64,000 bases of DNA from NCBI RefSeq assembly GCF_030643825.1, contig NZ_CP101717.1, forward strand, positions 1,798,001 through 1,862,000, in the 5' to 3' direction. Positions 1 through 9,194 of this stretch are shown in pieces. The position numbers and the translations under genes are program-made. Source of the DNA: Salinispirillum sp. LH 10-3-1 (GTDB lineage Bacteria > Pseudomonadota > Gammaproteobacteria > Pseudomonadales > Natronospirillaceae). Under the pieces are notes generated by a model. It saw only the letters and a program-made list of their open reading frames with translations. It had not been told where the DNA came from and searched no databases. The stretch's first letter is position 1. Each line of letters opens with the position of its first letter.

Positions 1-31
1 TGACCAAGGCAACTTTCTGTTCTTCACTCAT
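1..31 (-). CDS. fabG: 3-oxoacyl-ACP reductase FabG, N-terminus only
   Basis: Only the first ten codons lie in the window; they read MSEEQKVALV on the minus strand, which fits the start of FabG, the NADPH-dependent reductase of fatty-acid elongation. It begins 13 nt after the fabD stop, as in the usual fabD-fabG order. The identification rests on the short N-terminus plus position. Confidence 0.7.
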   Translation of the reverse strand, partial: MSEEQKVALV

Positions 32-44
32 AATGGATTCCTTC

Positions 45-986
45 TTAACCCTGACTGTCAGTGAGCGCCTGAGCAAAGCCGTCCGGCTGCTCCAATGCAC
101 TCACGGCGATGGATTTATCAATGCGCTTAACAAGGCCAGACAACACCTTGCCCGGACCACACTCAGCCGCCCAGACCACGCCTTCTTGTGCGGCAAATTG
201 TACCGAACGCACCCACTGAACCGGGCGATACAGCTGCTCTACTAAATTAGTACGCAAAATTTCTACGTCGCTGTGCGCCAGGGCATCAACGTTTTGAATG
301 ATCGGCCGCGATGGCACCCGCCAGTCGATCATCGAGAGTTCAGTCGCCAACTGCTCGGCGGCAGGTCGCATCAGTGCGCAATGACTCGGGGCACTCACCG
401 ACAATGGCAAGGCGCGCTTGGCGCCTTTTTCTTTTGCCGCCGCCATGGCGATATCAACACCTTTTGCTGTTCCGGCGATCACTACCTGACCCGGCGCGTT
501 AAAATTAACCGCTTCGCACACCTCATCACCACTGACTGCACAGGCGGCGATTACGTCCGCATCTTCCAGCCCAATAATGGCGGCCATAGCACCCTCACCT
601 ACAGGTACGGCAGACTGCATCAAGCGACCACGGGTTTCTACCAATTTAATGGCGTCTTTAAAATGGATGACATTGGCGGCCACCAGCGCACTGTATTCAC
701 CCAGGCTATGCCCGGCGAAAAAATCTGGCATTGCACCCTGCTTTTCTTGCCATAAGCGCCACAGCGCGACACTGGCAGCCAGGATAGCGGGCTGGGTCTT
801 TTCTGTGCGGTTAAGCTCTTCTTCTGGACCGTTGGCAATCAAATCCAGCAAGTCATAGCCCAGCACTTCAGAGGCTTCAAAGAAGGTGGACGATACCAGC
901 GCTTCGCTACCGATCATGTCACCCAACATGCCGACGGTCTGCGAACCCTGACCGGGAAAGAAGAAGGCGCGTTTACCTTGACTCAT
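45..986 (-). CDS. fabD: Malonyl-CoA:ACP transacylase FabD
   Basis: Transfers the malonyl group from CoA to acyl carrier protein, supplying the extender for type II fatty-acid synthesis in the cytoplasm. The 313-residue length is normal. The N-terminus has the FPGQGSQ motif at about residues 10-16, the nucleophile elbow GHSLG with Ser94, and the catalytic His at about 202 in SAPSHCALM. A GGAA element just upstream supports the start at 986. The gene sits between plsX and fabG on the same strand. In E. coli fabH lies between plsX and fabD; here it does not. Confidence 0.97.
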   Translation of the reverse strand: MSQGKRAFFFPGQGSQTVGMLGDMIGSEALVSSTFFEASEVLGYDLLDLIANGPEEELNRTEKTQPAILAASVALWRLWQEKQGAMPDFFAGHSLGEYSALVAANVIHFKDAIKLVETRGRLMQSAVPVGEGAMAAIIGLEDADVIAACAVSGDEVCEAVNFNAPGQVVIAGTAKGVDIAMAAAKEKGAKRALPLSVSAPSHCALMRPAAEQLATELSMIDWRVPSRPIIQNVDALAHSDVEILRTNLVEQLYRPVQWVRSVQFAAQEGVVWAAECGPGKVLSGLVKRIDKSIAVSALEQPDGFAQALTDSQG

Positions 987-1098
987 AGTAATTCCAGATT
1001 TTCTTGTTAATTTTGGCGGCCATTATGTTGAGCGTTTGCCGAAATGCCAAGGGTAAGGCGGCAAAATACTTTTGCCCCGAAGCGAACAATCCCGGTAC

Positions 1099-2103
1099 CT
1101 ACTCCACCCACATGCGTTCCGGCACACCCAAACGCACCGCATGCCGGGCTTGCTGCAAGGCCTGACCGAAAGCCACTGCCTTAGCATTGCCGTGACTCTT
1201 TACCACCCAACCATTCACCCCAAGGAGTGGCGCACCGTTGTGGCGCTCGGCGTTGACACTGGCAAAATCGGACGCAAACAGCCGAGCCGTTAAGAGCCCC
1301 AACATGCGACCATACCAGCGCTCGGTCAAGACGTCGAAGACTCGATGCTTGATATAGTCCGCCGTCGCCTCCATGGATTTCAACATCACATTGCCGGTAA
1401 AGCCATCCGTGATGACCATGTCAACTTCGTTAGCAAAAACGGCTCTTGGTTCGACATAACCGCGATAGTCCAACGCATCCTGTTGACCAAATAAGGCATG
1501 CGCAGCAGCCAAACGCTGGCTGGCCTTGTGCGCTTCATGGCCGATGTTCAATAAACCAATGCGCGGCGTACGTTCATATTGATGTGCCTTTAGAAATCGG
1601 TGTCCCATGAGCGCCGACTGCAACATATCATCGGCGTCGGCAACGACAGACGCTCCAACGTCCAGCGCCAAGACCGGCCCAGTGTACCCCGGAATCCAGG
1701 CCCCTAAAGCGGGCCGCTTAACGCCTTCTCGATAGCCTAGGCATTGCCGTGCACGGATCATTAACGTTCGGGTATCTGCTGCTGTAACGATGGCGGCACA
1801 GGTGTCTTCATTGGCACTCCCGGAAACAGCAGAGCGTAAGGCCATCGCCAATGCGTCATCTGGCTCAGGCGCGTTTAATAGCTGGCGTAAAGAAGATTCG
1901 TGTTGAGGGTAATGTTGGCCGTGACACCAGGTCACGCGATTTTGATATTGTGCAAATGTCGGCTGCCAAGCAGCTACCTGACGGGTATCGCCAAACAGAC
2001 AAAGATGTACATCAGAGTAGTGCTCAACGAAATTGAGCGCTGCAGAAAGAACAACGGCGGGACCGTGGTCACCGCCGTGCATATCAACTGCGAGTCGTAT
2101 CAA
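1099..2103 (-). CDS. plsX: Phosphate acyltransferase PlsX
   Basis: Makes acyl-phosphate from acyl-ACP, the first committed step toward phosphatidic acid with PlsY. The 334-residue protein begins MIRLAVDMHGGDHGP; the usual motif is DAMGGD, so the Ala-Met pair is replaced by Met-His while the GGD core is kept. Other PlsX segments are recognisable, such as VDMVITDGFTGNVMLK in the second half. It follows rpmF on the same strand with about 20 nt between them and precedes fabD by 112 nt, so it is probably co-transcribed with yceD-rpmF and fabD-fabG. Confidence 0.95.
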   Translation of the reverse strand: MIRLAVDMHGGDHGPAVVLSAALNFVEHYSDVHLCLFGDTRQVAAWQPTFAQYQNRVTWCHGQHYPQHESSLRQLLNAPEPDDALAMALRSAVSGSANEDTCAAIVTAADTRTLMIRARQCLGYREGVKRPALGAWIPGYTGPVLALDVGASVVADADDMLQSALMGHRFLKAHQYERTPRIGLLNIGHEAHKASQRLAAAHALFGQQDALDYRGYVEPRAVFANEVDMVITDGFTGNVMLKSMEATADYIKHRVFDVLTERWYGRMLGLLTARLFASDFASVNAERHNGAPLLGVNGWVVKSHGNAKAVAFGQALQQARHAVRLGVPERMWVE

Positions 2104-2122
2104 GTGATAATCTCAGAAGAGA

Positions 2123-2302
2123 TTATTCGTCACCCTTGTCAACAACCTTGCGACCACGGTAGAAACCGTCAGGGGTCACATGGTGACGCAGGTGCTTTTC
2201 GCCTGTTACGCTGTCTTCAGACAGTGCTGCAGTACCCAGTGCGTCGTGCGAACGACGATCACCACGACGAGCACGGGTCTTTTTGTTCTGTTGAACGGCC
2301 AT
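2123..2302 (-). CDS. rpmF: 50S ribosomal protein L32
   Basis: A 59-residue basic protein beginning [17 protein letters not shown] and ending in VVDKGDE, matching bacterial L32 (MAVQ.NK..RSRRGMRRSHD pattern). It lacks the zinc-binding Cys pairs of some L32 forms. It lies between yceD (13 nt upstream) and plsX, the standard gammaproteobacterial order linking ribosome and lipid synthesis. Confidence 0.96.
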   Translation of the reverse strand: MAVQQNKKTRARRGDRRSHDALGTAALSEDSVTGEKHLRHHVTPDGFYRGRKVVDKGDE

Positions 2303-2315
2303 TGTACAATTACTC

Positions 2316-2858
2316 CTACTTTTTCTGACTGGCTTTTAAGTCAGCCAGGATGCTAAACGGATTAGGTTTCTCTGGTGCCGAACTTTCCAACGCTTCATCG
2401 TCTTCGTTCTCGGCTCCGAAAGACATTTTTATCCGACATTCCTCAGGCGGATGCTTTGGGAACACCGGTATTGCCAGAAGGATGGTATCTTCCAACAATT
2501 CCGCAACGGAGACCTCTGCGCCAGGGGTCACCAACCACGGATCATATCGTTTGGGCAAAGATGCCAACTGTGACTCTTCAGCCACTAACGCCATCTCAAA
2601 CCCGGTATCCAGTGTAAAGGGCATATCGCCCATGCAACGTTCACACGTTAGTGTAACCTGCCCCGCCACCTTTCCGGTAGCCACTCGATAACCATCTTGA
2701 TCTCTACTGAACTCGACCGATAACATCATCGACTCAGCAGCCACCACCGCTTCCTTCACACGAGGTAAAAGATCCACTGAAACCTGACCATTAAAACTGG
2801 CTTGTCGATCTGCCAGACGGTAAGGTTCAAAAAAATTAGGAAGCGCTGAGTTTGTCAT
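2316..2858 (-). CDS. yceD: YceD/DUF177 family protein
   Basis: DUF177 protein of 180 residues; members lie next to rpmF in most bacteria and the plant homologue is tied to 23S rRNA processing or accumulation. The Cys pair CERCMG lies mid-protein, and the C-terminus [18 protein letters not shown] matches the family's PNPF.vL..LK ending. The frame is open further upstream, but the family start corresponds to [18 protein letters not shown], which puts the ATG at 2858. A strong promoter lies so close upstream that the mRNA would be nearly leaderless. Confidence 0.92.
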   Translation of the reverse strand: MTNSALPNFFEPYRLADRQASFNGQVSVDLLPRVKEAVVAAESMMLSVEFSRDQDGYRVATGKVAGQVTLTCERCMGDMPFTLDTGFEMALVAEESQLASLPKRYDPWLVTPGAEVSVAELLEDTILLAIPVFPKHPPEECRIKMSFGAENEDDEALESSAPEKPNPFSILADLKASQKK

Positions 2859-2867
2859 GGGCGCAGT

Positions 2868-2896
2868 ATGATATTCTCCACCCCTGCTACTGTCAA
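2868..2896 (-). promoter_or_regulatory. Sigma70 promoter for yceD-rpmF-plsX-fabD
   Basis: On the minus strand TTGACA (2896-2891) is followed by a 17-nt spacer and TATCAT (2873-2868). Predicted transcription starts near 2861, only about 2-4 nt before the yceD ATG at 2858, leaving no room for a ribosome binding site. Confidence 0.7.
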
Positions 2897-2912
2897 AATG
2901 AAAATGAAAAAT

Positions 2913-3491
2913 ATGCAATTAATTCTAGCTTCAACCTCACCATACCGTAAAGAATTGCTGTCGCGACTGCATTTAACCTTTAAAACAGCACGTCCAGACG
3001 CCGACGAAACGCCGCTCAACGGGGAAATGCCCGAAGAGTTGGCGTTGCGCCTGGCGAACCTGAAAGCAGAAAGCTTAGTGGCCCTGCACCCGGACAGCCT
3101 AATCATTGGCAGCGACCAGGTGTCCACGCTCGACGATATAACCCCAGTAGGCAAGCCCGGCTCGATGGAAAAGGCCTTTGAGCAACTGCGTGCATCAAGC
3201 GGCAAAACAGTTGTTTTCTACACTGGCCTTTGCGTTCTGAATACGGCTACTGGACAAAAAGAAACACTGGTCGATCGCTATGAAATCCAGTTCCGCGAAT
3301 TATCCGATGCCGAAATACATCGATACATTGAACTGGAGATGCCACTCGACTGTGCGGGCAGTTTTAAATCAGAAGGCCTCGGTAGCGCCCTGTTCGCGCG
3401 CCACCTTGGGGCCGACCCAACCAGCCTGATCGGACTGCCGCTCATCGCCCTGTGTGGCGCACTGCAACGTCAAGGCATGCCGGTGCTCTAA
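2913..3491 (+). CDS. yceF: Maf-type nucleotide pyrophosphatase, YceF subfamily (m7GTP pyrophosphatase)
   Basis: House-cleaning nucleoside triphosphate pyrophosphatase; the E. coli YceF homologue hydrolyses m7GTP. The N-terminus MQLILASTSPYRKELLSRL is the family nucleotide-binding motif; GSDQV and CAGSFKSEGLG are also family hallmarks. From the ATG at 2913 it is 192 residues, close to E. coli YceF. In-frame ATGs at 2898 and 2904 are possible alternatives, and none has a clear ribosome binding site. It is divergent from yceD, and the yceD promoter overlaps its 5' region. Confidence 0.92.
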   Translation: MQLILASTSPYRKELLSRLHLTFKTARPDADETPLNGEMPEELALRLANLKAESLVALHPDSLIIGSDQVSTLDDITPVGKPGSMEKAFEQLRASSGKTVVFYTGLCVLNTATGQKETLVDRYEIQFRELSDAEIHRYIELEMPLDCAGSFKSEGLGSALFARHLGADPTSLIGLPLIALCGALQRQGMPVL

Positions 3492-3503
3492 ACATCAAAC
3501 CAT

Positions 3504-3529
3504 AAGTAGGCTGGCTTCCCAGCCTACTT
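3504..3529. terminator. Stem-loop between convergent yceF and sppA
   Basis: A perfect 10-bp inverted repeat (AAGTAGGCTG / CAGCCTACTT) with a 6-nt loop. The right arm carries the sppA stop codon. A short T run follows on the plus strand and the mirrored A run serves the minus strand, so it probably ends both transcripts. Confidence 0.65.
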
Positions 3530-4504
3530 TAAGCGCAACGCATCGCCATCCATGCTCATGACACGCGCCGCAATACCCTGCCCCACGGACACACCGAAGT
3601 CTTCCAGCAGTTTGCGCAACGGATCTTTTGGCGGATCGAAGTAGAGTAGTTCCGGCGCTTCGATTTGCTCAGCCAAACTGTGCACGGTTGCCAAGCCATC
3701 CACCAAGCCTAAACTTTGCGATTGCGCACCAGACCACATATAGCCATTAAAAATTCGCTCATCGTCCACTAGACGATCACCTCGCCCGGAGACCACCGCA
3801 TCGATAAATTGCTGATGCACATCACTAAGCACGGTTTCCCAGTGGGCGACCTCCTCGTCACGCTCTGGAGAAAATGAGTCGAGAAAGCCTTTATTCGTGC
3901 CCGCCGTATACAAGCGACGCTCAATGCCCAAACGCTCCATGGCCTCATGAAAGCCAAAGCCGCCCGACACCACACCGATTGATCCCACCAAGCTGGAACC
4001 ACTGGCATAAATTTCGTCAGCCGCAGCCGCCACAAAATAGGCTCCGCTCGCGCCAATCTCTCCGATCACCGCATACAATGGAATATCTGGATACTCGGCG
4101 CGCAACTCCAAAACCAGATCGTAAATCATCTGCGACTGCACCGGACTGCCACCTGGCGAATTGACTTCCAGCACCACAGCCAGCGTGTCCGGATGCGCGA
4201 AGGCTTGGCGCAGCGGCCGGCGTAACTGCGCGTAGGACGCATCAGACCCATCGGCAATGGCTCCTTTTAATTGCACAACCGCCGTATGACCGCCGGTTGA
4301 TACCTGCTTATCTGAACGCGGCATGGCGTTCTGAAAAACAAAAAACAGGATCACAAACAAGTAAGCGAAAGTCAGCGACTTGAAAACGATACCCCAGCGA
4401 CGGCTTTTCTTCAGCTCCTCACTGTGGGTCATGACCACTTTTTCGATCAAATGCCACTCGCGACGACTCTGACGCTCTTGCTCTGAATTTTCCATTCGCT
4501 CCAT
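3524..4504 (-). CDS. sppA: Signal peptide peptidase SppA, short (36K) type
   Basis: Membrane serine protease of the S49 family that degrades cleaved signal peptides in the periplasm. The 326-residue protein has a cytoplasmic N-terminal tail, one membrane segment at about 37-60 (GIVFKSLTFAYLFVILFFVF), then the protease domain. The nucleophile Ser is in GEIGASGAYF and the likely general-base Lys lies in the downstream S49 half. The short length means a single-repeat SppA, unlike the 67-kDa E. coli form. An AGGAG lies 9 nt before the ATG at 4504, inside the 3' end of rluC, so the two are probably coupled. Confidence 0.9.
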   Translation of the reverse strand: MERMENSEQERQSRREWHLIEKVVMTHSEELKKSRRWGIVFKSLTFAYLFVILFFVFQNAMPRSDKQVSTGGHTAVVQLKGAIADGSDASYAQLRRPLRQAFAHPDTLAVVLEVNSPGGSPVQSQMIYDLVLELRAEYPDIPLYAVIGEIGASGAYFVAAAADEIYASGSSLVGSIGVVSGGFGFHEAMERLGIERRLYTAGTNKGFLDSFSPERDEEVAHWETVLSDVHQQFIDAVVSGRGDRLVDDERIFNGYMWSGAQSQSLGLVDGLATVHSLAEQIEAPELLYFDPPKDPLRKLLEDFGVSVGQGIAARVMSMDGDALRLK

Positions 4505-4508
4505 TACA

Positions 4509-5486
4509 TTAATCTCCTGTAGAGTCTGCCATTGACTGTGTCAGCCCATTCATAACATCACGAAATGCATCGGGCATAGCAGCCTCAATACGCACTTCCT
4601 CTTGAGTAAAAGGGTGGGGTAAGCGCAAGCTCGCCGCATGTAACAGCAAGCGGCGCACGCCAAGCTGTTTGGCCTCGGCCAGTTCTTCTTGCGTCGCATA
4701 TTTGTCATCACCCATGATCACATGGCCTTGTGACAAGGCATGCACACGAATCTGATGCGTTCGCCCTGTCTTGGGAAAGGCCGCCATTAATGTGGCGACA
4801 TCGCCAAACCGTTGTACGACACGGAAGCGGGTGTCGGATGGCTTGCCTTCGTCGACATCCACCTTGACCAAGCGCTCACCCGATTGCAGCACCTGCTTAC
4901 GCAGCGGCTCTTGTACTTTCCGAACCTCTTCCGGCCAGGCCCCGTGCACCAGACACAGATAACCTTTGTCTAACTTACGCTGGCGCAGCATTTCATGCAG
5001 CACTTTTAGTGCACTGCGCTTTTTCGCCACCATGACACAGCCAGACGTGTCACGGTCCAAGCGATGGACTAGCTCCAAAAAGCGATATTCTGGAAATATC
5101 TGGCGTAAGCTCTCAATCATGCCCAGGTGAATACCGCTACCACCATGCACCGCCAGACCACTGGGTTTATCGATCACCAACAGGGCGTCATCGTCCCACA
5201 GCACCCGGTCACGCAAGGCATTGCTGAACCCCTTAGAGGGGACCGCTGCTTCACCTGGCTGAGTGAAATCCATCGGCGGTATTCTGACTTCATCACCCAA
5301 CATCAATTTATCGAGCGGCTTGCAACGCTTTTTATTGACGCGCACCTCACCCTTGCGAATCACCCGATAAATCAATGACTTGGGCACACCACGCCGCACC
5401 GCAAGTAAAAAATTGTCTAAGCGCTGACCGGCGTGTTTTTCATCAATCACTAGGAACTGTACGGCTTTCTCGGGCTTTTCTGTCAT
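4509..5486 (-). CDS. rluC: 23S rRNA pseudouridine synthase RluC
   Basis: Makes pseudouridines 955, 2504 and 2580 in 23S rRNA in E. coli. The 325 residues show an N-terminal S4 RNA-binding domain (RLDNFLLAVRRGVPKSLIYR) and the RluA-type catalytic motif HRLDRDTSGC with the active-site Asp. The C-terminal RTHQIRVH motif is also present. It is divergent from rne across a 707-nt gap, the usual rluC/rne arrangement. In Pseudomonas a HAD-type phosphatase gene lies between rluC and sppA; it is absent here. Confidence 0.94.
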   Translation of the reverse strand: MTEKPEKAVQFLVIDEKHAGQRLDNFLLAVRRGVPKSLIYRVIRKGEVRVNKKRCKPLDKLMLGDEVRIPPMDFTQPGEAAVPSKGFSNALRDRVLWDDDALLVIDKPSGLAVHGGSGIHLGMIESLRQIFPEYRFLELVHRLDRDTSGCVMVAKKRSALKVLHEMLRQRKLDKGYLCLVHGAWPEEVRKVQEPLRKQVLQSGERLVKVDVDEGKPSDTRFRVVQRFGDVATLMAAFPKTGRTHQIRVHALSQGHVIMGDDKYATQEELAEAKQLGVRRLLLHAASLRLPHPFTQEEVRIEAAMPDAFRDVMNGLTQSMADSTGD

Positions 5487-5614
5487 GTAGATATCTTTTT
5501 AATGAAGGTACGGATCGACACGCATTACAACACCGAGCCGCTCTGAAAACGGGATTCTAGCATAGCGTCAGGACAAAAAGCCCATCACTAAATTGGCGAT
5601 AACATGAATACCAT

Positions 5615-5642
5615 TTGATGCCTTAGCTTTTTCTGCTATATT
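5615..5642 (+). promoter_or_regulatory. Candidate sigma70 promoter for rne
   Basis: TTGATG (5615-5620), a 16-nt spacer, then TATATT (5637-5642). It would start transcription near 5650 and give RNase E mRNA a 5' leader of about 540 nt. Confidence 0.5.
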
Positions 5643-5649
5643 GCTTGTG

Positions 5650-6193
5650 CGCTGCTGTAAGGGTGCGGCCCCGAACACGCCGAACACCAAGCAGTGACTT
5701 AGTTTTGTCCGCCTCCCATACTGTTGGGGGCCACAGAGGCATCGCGACAACATGCGCGATGATATTGAAGACGCCGCCGTCCAGCCCAGTTTTTCTGGCC
5801 ATCAGTGACCCGGCAGTCAGGTGCGTAGCGATAAGCCCGCCGTTCACACTCAGTGGCTCTTCCTTTATGCGGCGACGGCATAGCGAGCAACAGAATTTAG
5901 GTTTGCTGAATGCTACCGTAAAGGTGCTCCACGGACCCTGCTCCTTGATCCAGATAGTACGTACAAACCGGATATTATCGTTTCACTCATATAGATGAGT
6001 TGGCTGACGTACTACAGAAAATAGCAGGTTAAACTGAGACCAAGTCTCTTTCCGTCGCTGCCCGTTTACCGATGAAATTTTCAGGCCTCAGAGTCCGCTC
6101 TGTGGCTGCCAAGATGCCTTACAGGCTGCGTATTCAGGCGCACTAAATGCTGTTGCTCTTTCCGTAAACCATGGATTAGAGTACAGATTCTAC
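5650..6193 (+). promoter_or_regulatory. Long 5' leader of rne, likely autoregulatory
   Basis: The 5487-6193 gap holds no credible gene. In enterics the long rne leader carries hairpins through which RNase E controls its own mRNA. Here several hairpins can be seen, for example ACTCAT/ATGAGT at 5986-6001 and a C-rich/G-rich pairing around 5711-5731. I could not match them to the known hp2 element by eye, so the regulatory role is inferred from position, length and family behaviour. Confidence 0.45.
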
Positions 6194-9049
6194 ATGAAAA
6201 GAATGCTGATCAACGCAACCCAGTCTGAAGAGATTCGGGTTGCTCTTGTCGACGGCCAGTTCCTATACGATCTCGATATTGAAACCGGCTCCCGCGAACA
6301 AAAGAAAGCTAACATCTACAAGGGTAAAATTACCCGCGTTGAACCCTCACTAGAAGCCGCATTTGTTGATTTCGGCTCCGACCGCCACGGCTTCTTGCCA
6401 CTGAAAGAAATTTCTCGCAGTTACTTCAGGGACCCCAACGTACAAGGCCGCATCAATATTAAAGATGTGTTGGCTGAAGGTACTGAGGTCATTGTTCAGG
6501 TAGATAAAGAAGAGCGTGGCACCAAGGGCGCAGCCCTGACCACCCTGATCAGTCTGGCCGGCCGCTACTTGGTACTGATGCCGAACAACCCACGTGCAGG
6601 CGGTATTTCTCGCCGTATCGAAGGTGAAGAACGCGCCCAACTGAAAGACGCGTTGAATGGCGTGAATATCCCTGAAGGCATGGGTGTTATTGTACGTACT
6701 GCTGGCATTGGCCGTACCGCCGAAGAGCTGCAGTGGGATTTGGATTACTTGTTGCAGCTGTGGGAAACCATTGATGCAACCGCCAAGACTCGCCCTTCTC
6801 CCTTCCTGATTCTGCAAGAAAGCAACGTGATCATTCGCGCAATTCGCGATTATCTACGCCAGGACATCGGTGAAGTACTGATTGACGCGCCTGCGGTGTA
6901 CGAATACGCCTTGGACTTTGTTCGCAAAGTTATGCCGACGTTTGAGCAGAAAATTAAGCTGTATCAAGACGCAGTGCCCTTGTTCAGCCGCTATCAAATT
7001 GAAGCGCAAATCGAATCGGCGTTTCAACGCGAAGTGAAACTGCCTTCTGGCGGCTCTATCGTGATCGATCCAACCGAAGCTTTGGTGTCTATCGACATCA
7101 ACTCATCACGCGCCACCAAAGGTGTGGACATCGAAGAGACGGCGTTTAACACCAACTGTGAAGCAGCCGATGAAATTGCTCGCCAGTTGCGCTTGCGCGA
7201 CATGGGTGGCTTGGTCGTGATCGACTTCATTGATATGTCACAGAGCCGCCATCAGCGTGAAGTTGAAAACCGTTTGAAGGCTGCTACTGACGCTGATCGT
7301 GCCCGCATTCAAATTGGTCGTATCTCACGTTTTGGTTTGTTGGAAATGTCACGCCAGCGCCTGCGTCCATCATTGGGTGAAACCAGCGGTATCGTCTGCC
7401 CGCGCTGTGAAGGCCATGGCATTATTCGCGATGTAAAATCCCTCGCCTTGGCTATTTTGCGTTTGGTCGAAGAAGAGTCGTTCAAAGAGCGCACTGCGCA
7501 GGTGCGCTGTATCGTACCGATGAGCGTAGCGACCTTCTTGTTAAACGAAAAACGCGAAGCCCTCGCGAAGATCGAAAAAGAACACAAGGTTCAAGTATTA
7601 GTCATCCCGAACCCTGACATGGAAACACCACACTATGACGTGGTTCGCGTACGTGATGACGACGAGACCCTCGACGAGTCTGCCCCATCGTATGCGTTGA
7701 AGTTGCCGGAAGTTCGCAGCGAACAAGAAGCGGTGCTTGAGCGTGCAGTTAAACCTGAAGAAGCCGCAATATCCGGCATCATCGGACCAACTGGCCCTGC
7801 CCCAACACCGGCTGCCAAGCCCGCCGCTAAGGCGACCAAAGCACCGAGCGCCAAAGGCCCTGGCTTATTTGCGCGCATCGCTGCTTTGTTTACTGGCGGT
7901 AGCGAAAATAAGCAACCTGACAGTAGCGCACGTAAGAACACGTCAGCGTCGAACAACCAGCAAGGCAATCGCAATCGTCGCCCCGATGGTAGCGGCGGGC
8001 GAGATCGTGGTGGAAACCGTCGTAATCAAGGCGCAGGTGCTAATCGCAATCAACGCAATACTCCCAGCACGGGTAACGCGCCGGTAGCAGAAACAGCGGC
8101 TGATGATACGCGTTCGCCCGGTAACAACCGTCGCCGCTCTGGTGGCAACCGCAATCGTAACGATCGCAATGATAGCAATCGGGAACCACGGTCGAATGAT
8201 ACCAATCGCAATGCTGACACTGCTCGTGAGCCACGTGCTCCGCGTAATGAAAGCAAGGGCACTGGCCCAGCGCGCCGCCCTCGTGACCAAGGTGCAAACA
8301 AAGGGCAAAATCGCCGTGAGCGCAGCGACAACCGTCCTGAAGAGCTGAAACAGCCGCTACCAGGAGACGAGTCTCCAGCGAATACGGCAGCGCCCGCAAC
8401 GGAAGTCACGCAAGAAATTGCGCAGACACCGGTGCAGAAGCCCGTTGAAGCAAAATCTGCCACAACGGAAAAGCCCGTTGAAAAGGCGACCCCTAAAGCT
8501 GAGCCTGCACCTGGCAATGAGGCAGCTCCTACTGTGGCGGAAGAAAGTACTCCTGAAGTCGATGGCAATGTTGCACCGAAGGCAGATGTTGACGGCAACA
8601 AAGCAGACGACAAAGAGAGCAAGCCCAAAAGCAGCCGCCCGCGTCGCACTCGCACTAAAGCCGCTGGTGACAAGCCTGCTGGCCGACGCCCGGCGCGTGC
8701 GAAGAAAACTGACGCTGCCGAAGGCGATCAGCCAGCCACCGTTGCTGCCGACAAACCAGCCGAGGCTGCTGTTAGTGAAGCCCCAGCCGCTAAAGCCGAT
8801 GCCCAGCCTTCTGAGCGTGCACCGGCCGCAGAAAAAGCAGAGCCTGCGGTAAAGACTGCACAGCCTAAAGCAGAGAAAAAGGCAGAGCATAAAGCCTCTA
8901 CTGAGACTGCTGCACAAGAGCCCACAGCCTCTACGGACAGCGCCCCTAAGCGCGCACCTAACGATCCGCGTGAAAAGCGCCGTCAGAAGCAACGTGAAGC
9001 TGCCGCCGCTAAGCAGGAACAAAGCGCTCCAACCGATAGCGCAGAGTAA
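6194..9049 (+). CDS. rne: Ribonuclease E
   Basis: Endoribonuclease that starts mRNA decay, matures rRNA and tRNA, and scaffolds the degradosome at the inner membrane. The 951 residues open with [13 protein letters not shown], as in E. coli. The catalytic half (to about 510) has an S1 domain near 35-125, the DNase I-like domain with DFIDM, and the Zn-link CPRCEGHG at about 401-408. After about 530 the sequence is low complexity: first Arg/Asn/Gly-rich (RNA-binding-like), then Ala/Pro/Lys/Glu-rich. This tail is shorter than that of the 1061-residue E. coli protein, and partner-binding motifs could not be assigned by eye. Confidence 0.97.
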   Translation: MKRMLINATQSEEIRVALVDGQFLYDLDIETGSREQKKANIYKGKITRVEPSLEAAFVDFGSDRHGFLPLKEISRSYFRDPNVQGRINIKDVLAEGTEVIVQVDKEERGTKGAALTTLISLAGRYLVLMPNNPRAGGISRRIEGEERAQLKDALNGVNIPEGMGVIVRTAGIGRTAEELQWDLDYLLQLWETIDATAKTRPSPFLILQESNVIIRAIRDYLRQDIGEVLIDAPAVYEYALDFVRKVMPTFEQKIKLYQDAVPLFSRYQIEAQIESAFQREVKLPSGGSIVIDPTEALVSIDINSSRATKGVDIEETAFNTNCEAADEIARQLRLRDMGGLVVIDFIDMSQSRHQREVENRLKAATDADRARIQIGRISRFGLLEMSRQRLRPSLGETSGIVCPRCEGHGIIRDVKSLALAILRLVEEESFKERTAQVRCIVPMSVATFLLNEKREALAKIEKEHKVQVLVIPNPDMETPHYDVVRVRDDDETLDESAPSYALKLPEVRSEQEAVLERAVKPEEAAISGIIGPTGPAPTPAAKPAAKATKAPSAKGPGLFARIAALFTGGSENKQPDSSARKNTSASNNQQGNRNRRPDGSGGRDRGGNRRNQGAGANRNQRNTPSTGNAPVAETAADDTRSPGNNRRRSGGNRNRNDRNDSNREPRSNDTNRNADTAREPRAPRNESKGTGPARRPRDQGANKGQNRRERSDNRPEELKQPLPGDESPANTAAPATEVTQEIAQTPVQKPVEAKSATTEKPVEKATPKAEPAPGNEAAPTVAEESTPEVDGNVAPKADVDGNKADDKESKPKSSRPRRTRTKAAGDKPAGRRPARAKKTDAAEGDQPATVAADKPAEAAVSEAPAAKADAQPSERAPAAEKAEPAVKTAQPKAEKKAEHKASTETAAQEPTASTDSAPKRAPNDPREKRRQKQREAAAAKQEQSAPTDSAE

Positions 9050-9066
9050 TCCAGCGCTAAATGTAA

Positions 9067-9092
9067 CTGGCAACGGCTCCTTGCGTTGCCAG
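9067..9092 (+). terminator. Stem-loop after rne
   Basis: A perfect 9-bp repeat CTGGCAACG / CGTTGCCAG with an 8-nt loop just past the rne stop, with no T run. It may act as an RNA 3'-end barrier ahead of the main terminator. Confidence 0.4.
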
Positions 9093-9114
9093 CTTACCGT
9101 CCATTCTTGGACAT

Positions 9115-9148
9115 AAAAAAGCCCGCTACTCAGTTAGCGGGCTTTTTT
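9115..9148. terminator. Bidirectional terminator between rne and murB
   Basis: A GCCCGCTA / TAGCGGGC stem, 6-nt loop, flanked by six A and six T, so it works on both strands for the convergent genes. Confidence 0.9.
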
Positions 9149-9194
9149 ATGCATGGAGATTAATAACGCTGGGGCAGAACCCACCGTCTCTATC

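Noticed and set aside
273-755. 160-residue plus-strand frame opposite fabD
   Set aside because: A shadow of a strongly supported gene; no recognisable motif and no ribosome site.
5651-5998. 117-residue plus-strand frame in the rne leader
   Set aside because: No ribosome site, odd composition and no recognised family; the interval is better explained as an untranslated leader.
8040-9073. Long open frames on the minus strand inside the 3' half of rne (up to 238 residues)
   Set aside because: They lie opposite the Ala/Pro/Arg-rich RNase E tail; the low-complexity, GC-biased codons keep antisense frames open. Their products are Cys/Arg/Phe- or Ser/Ala-rich with no family resemblance and no ribosome sites.
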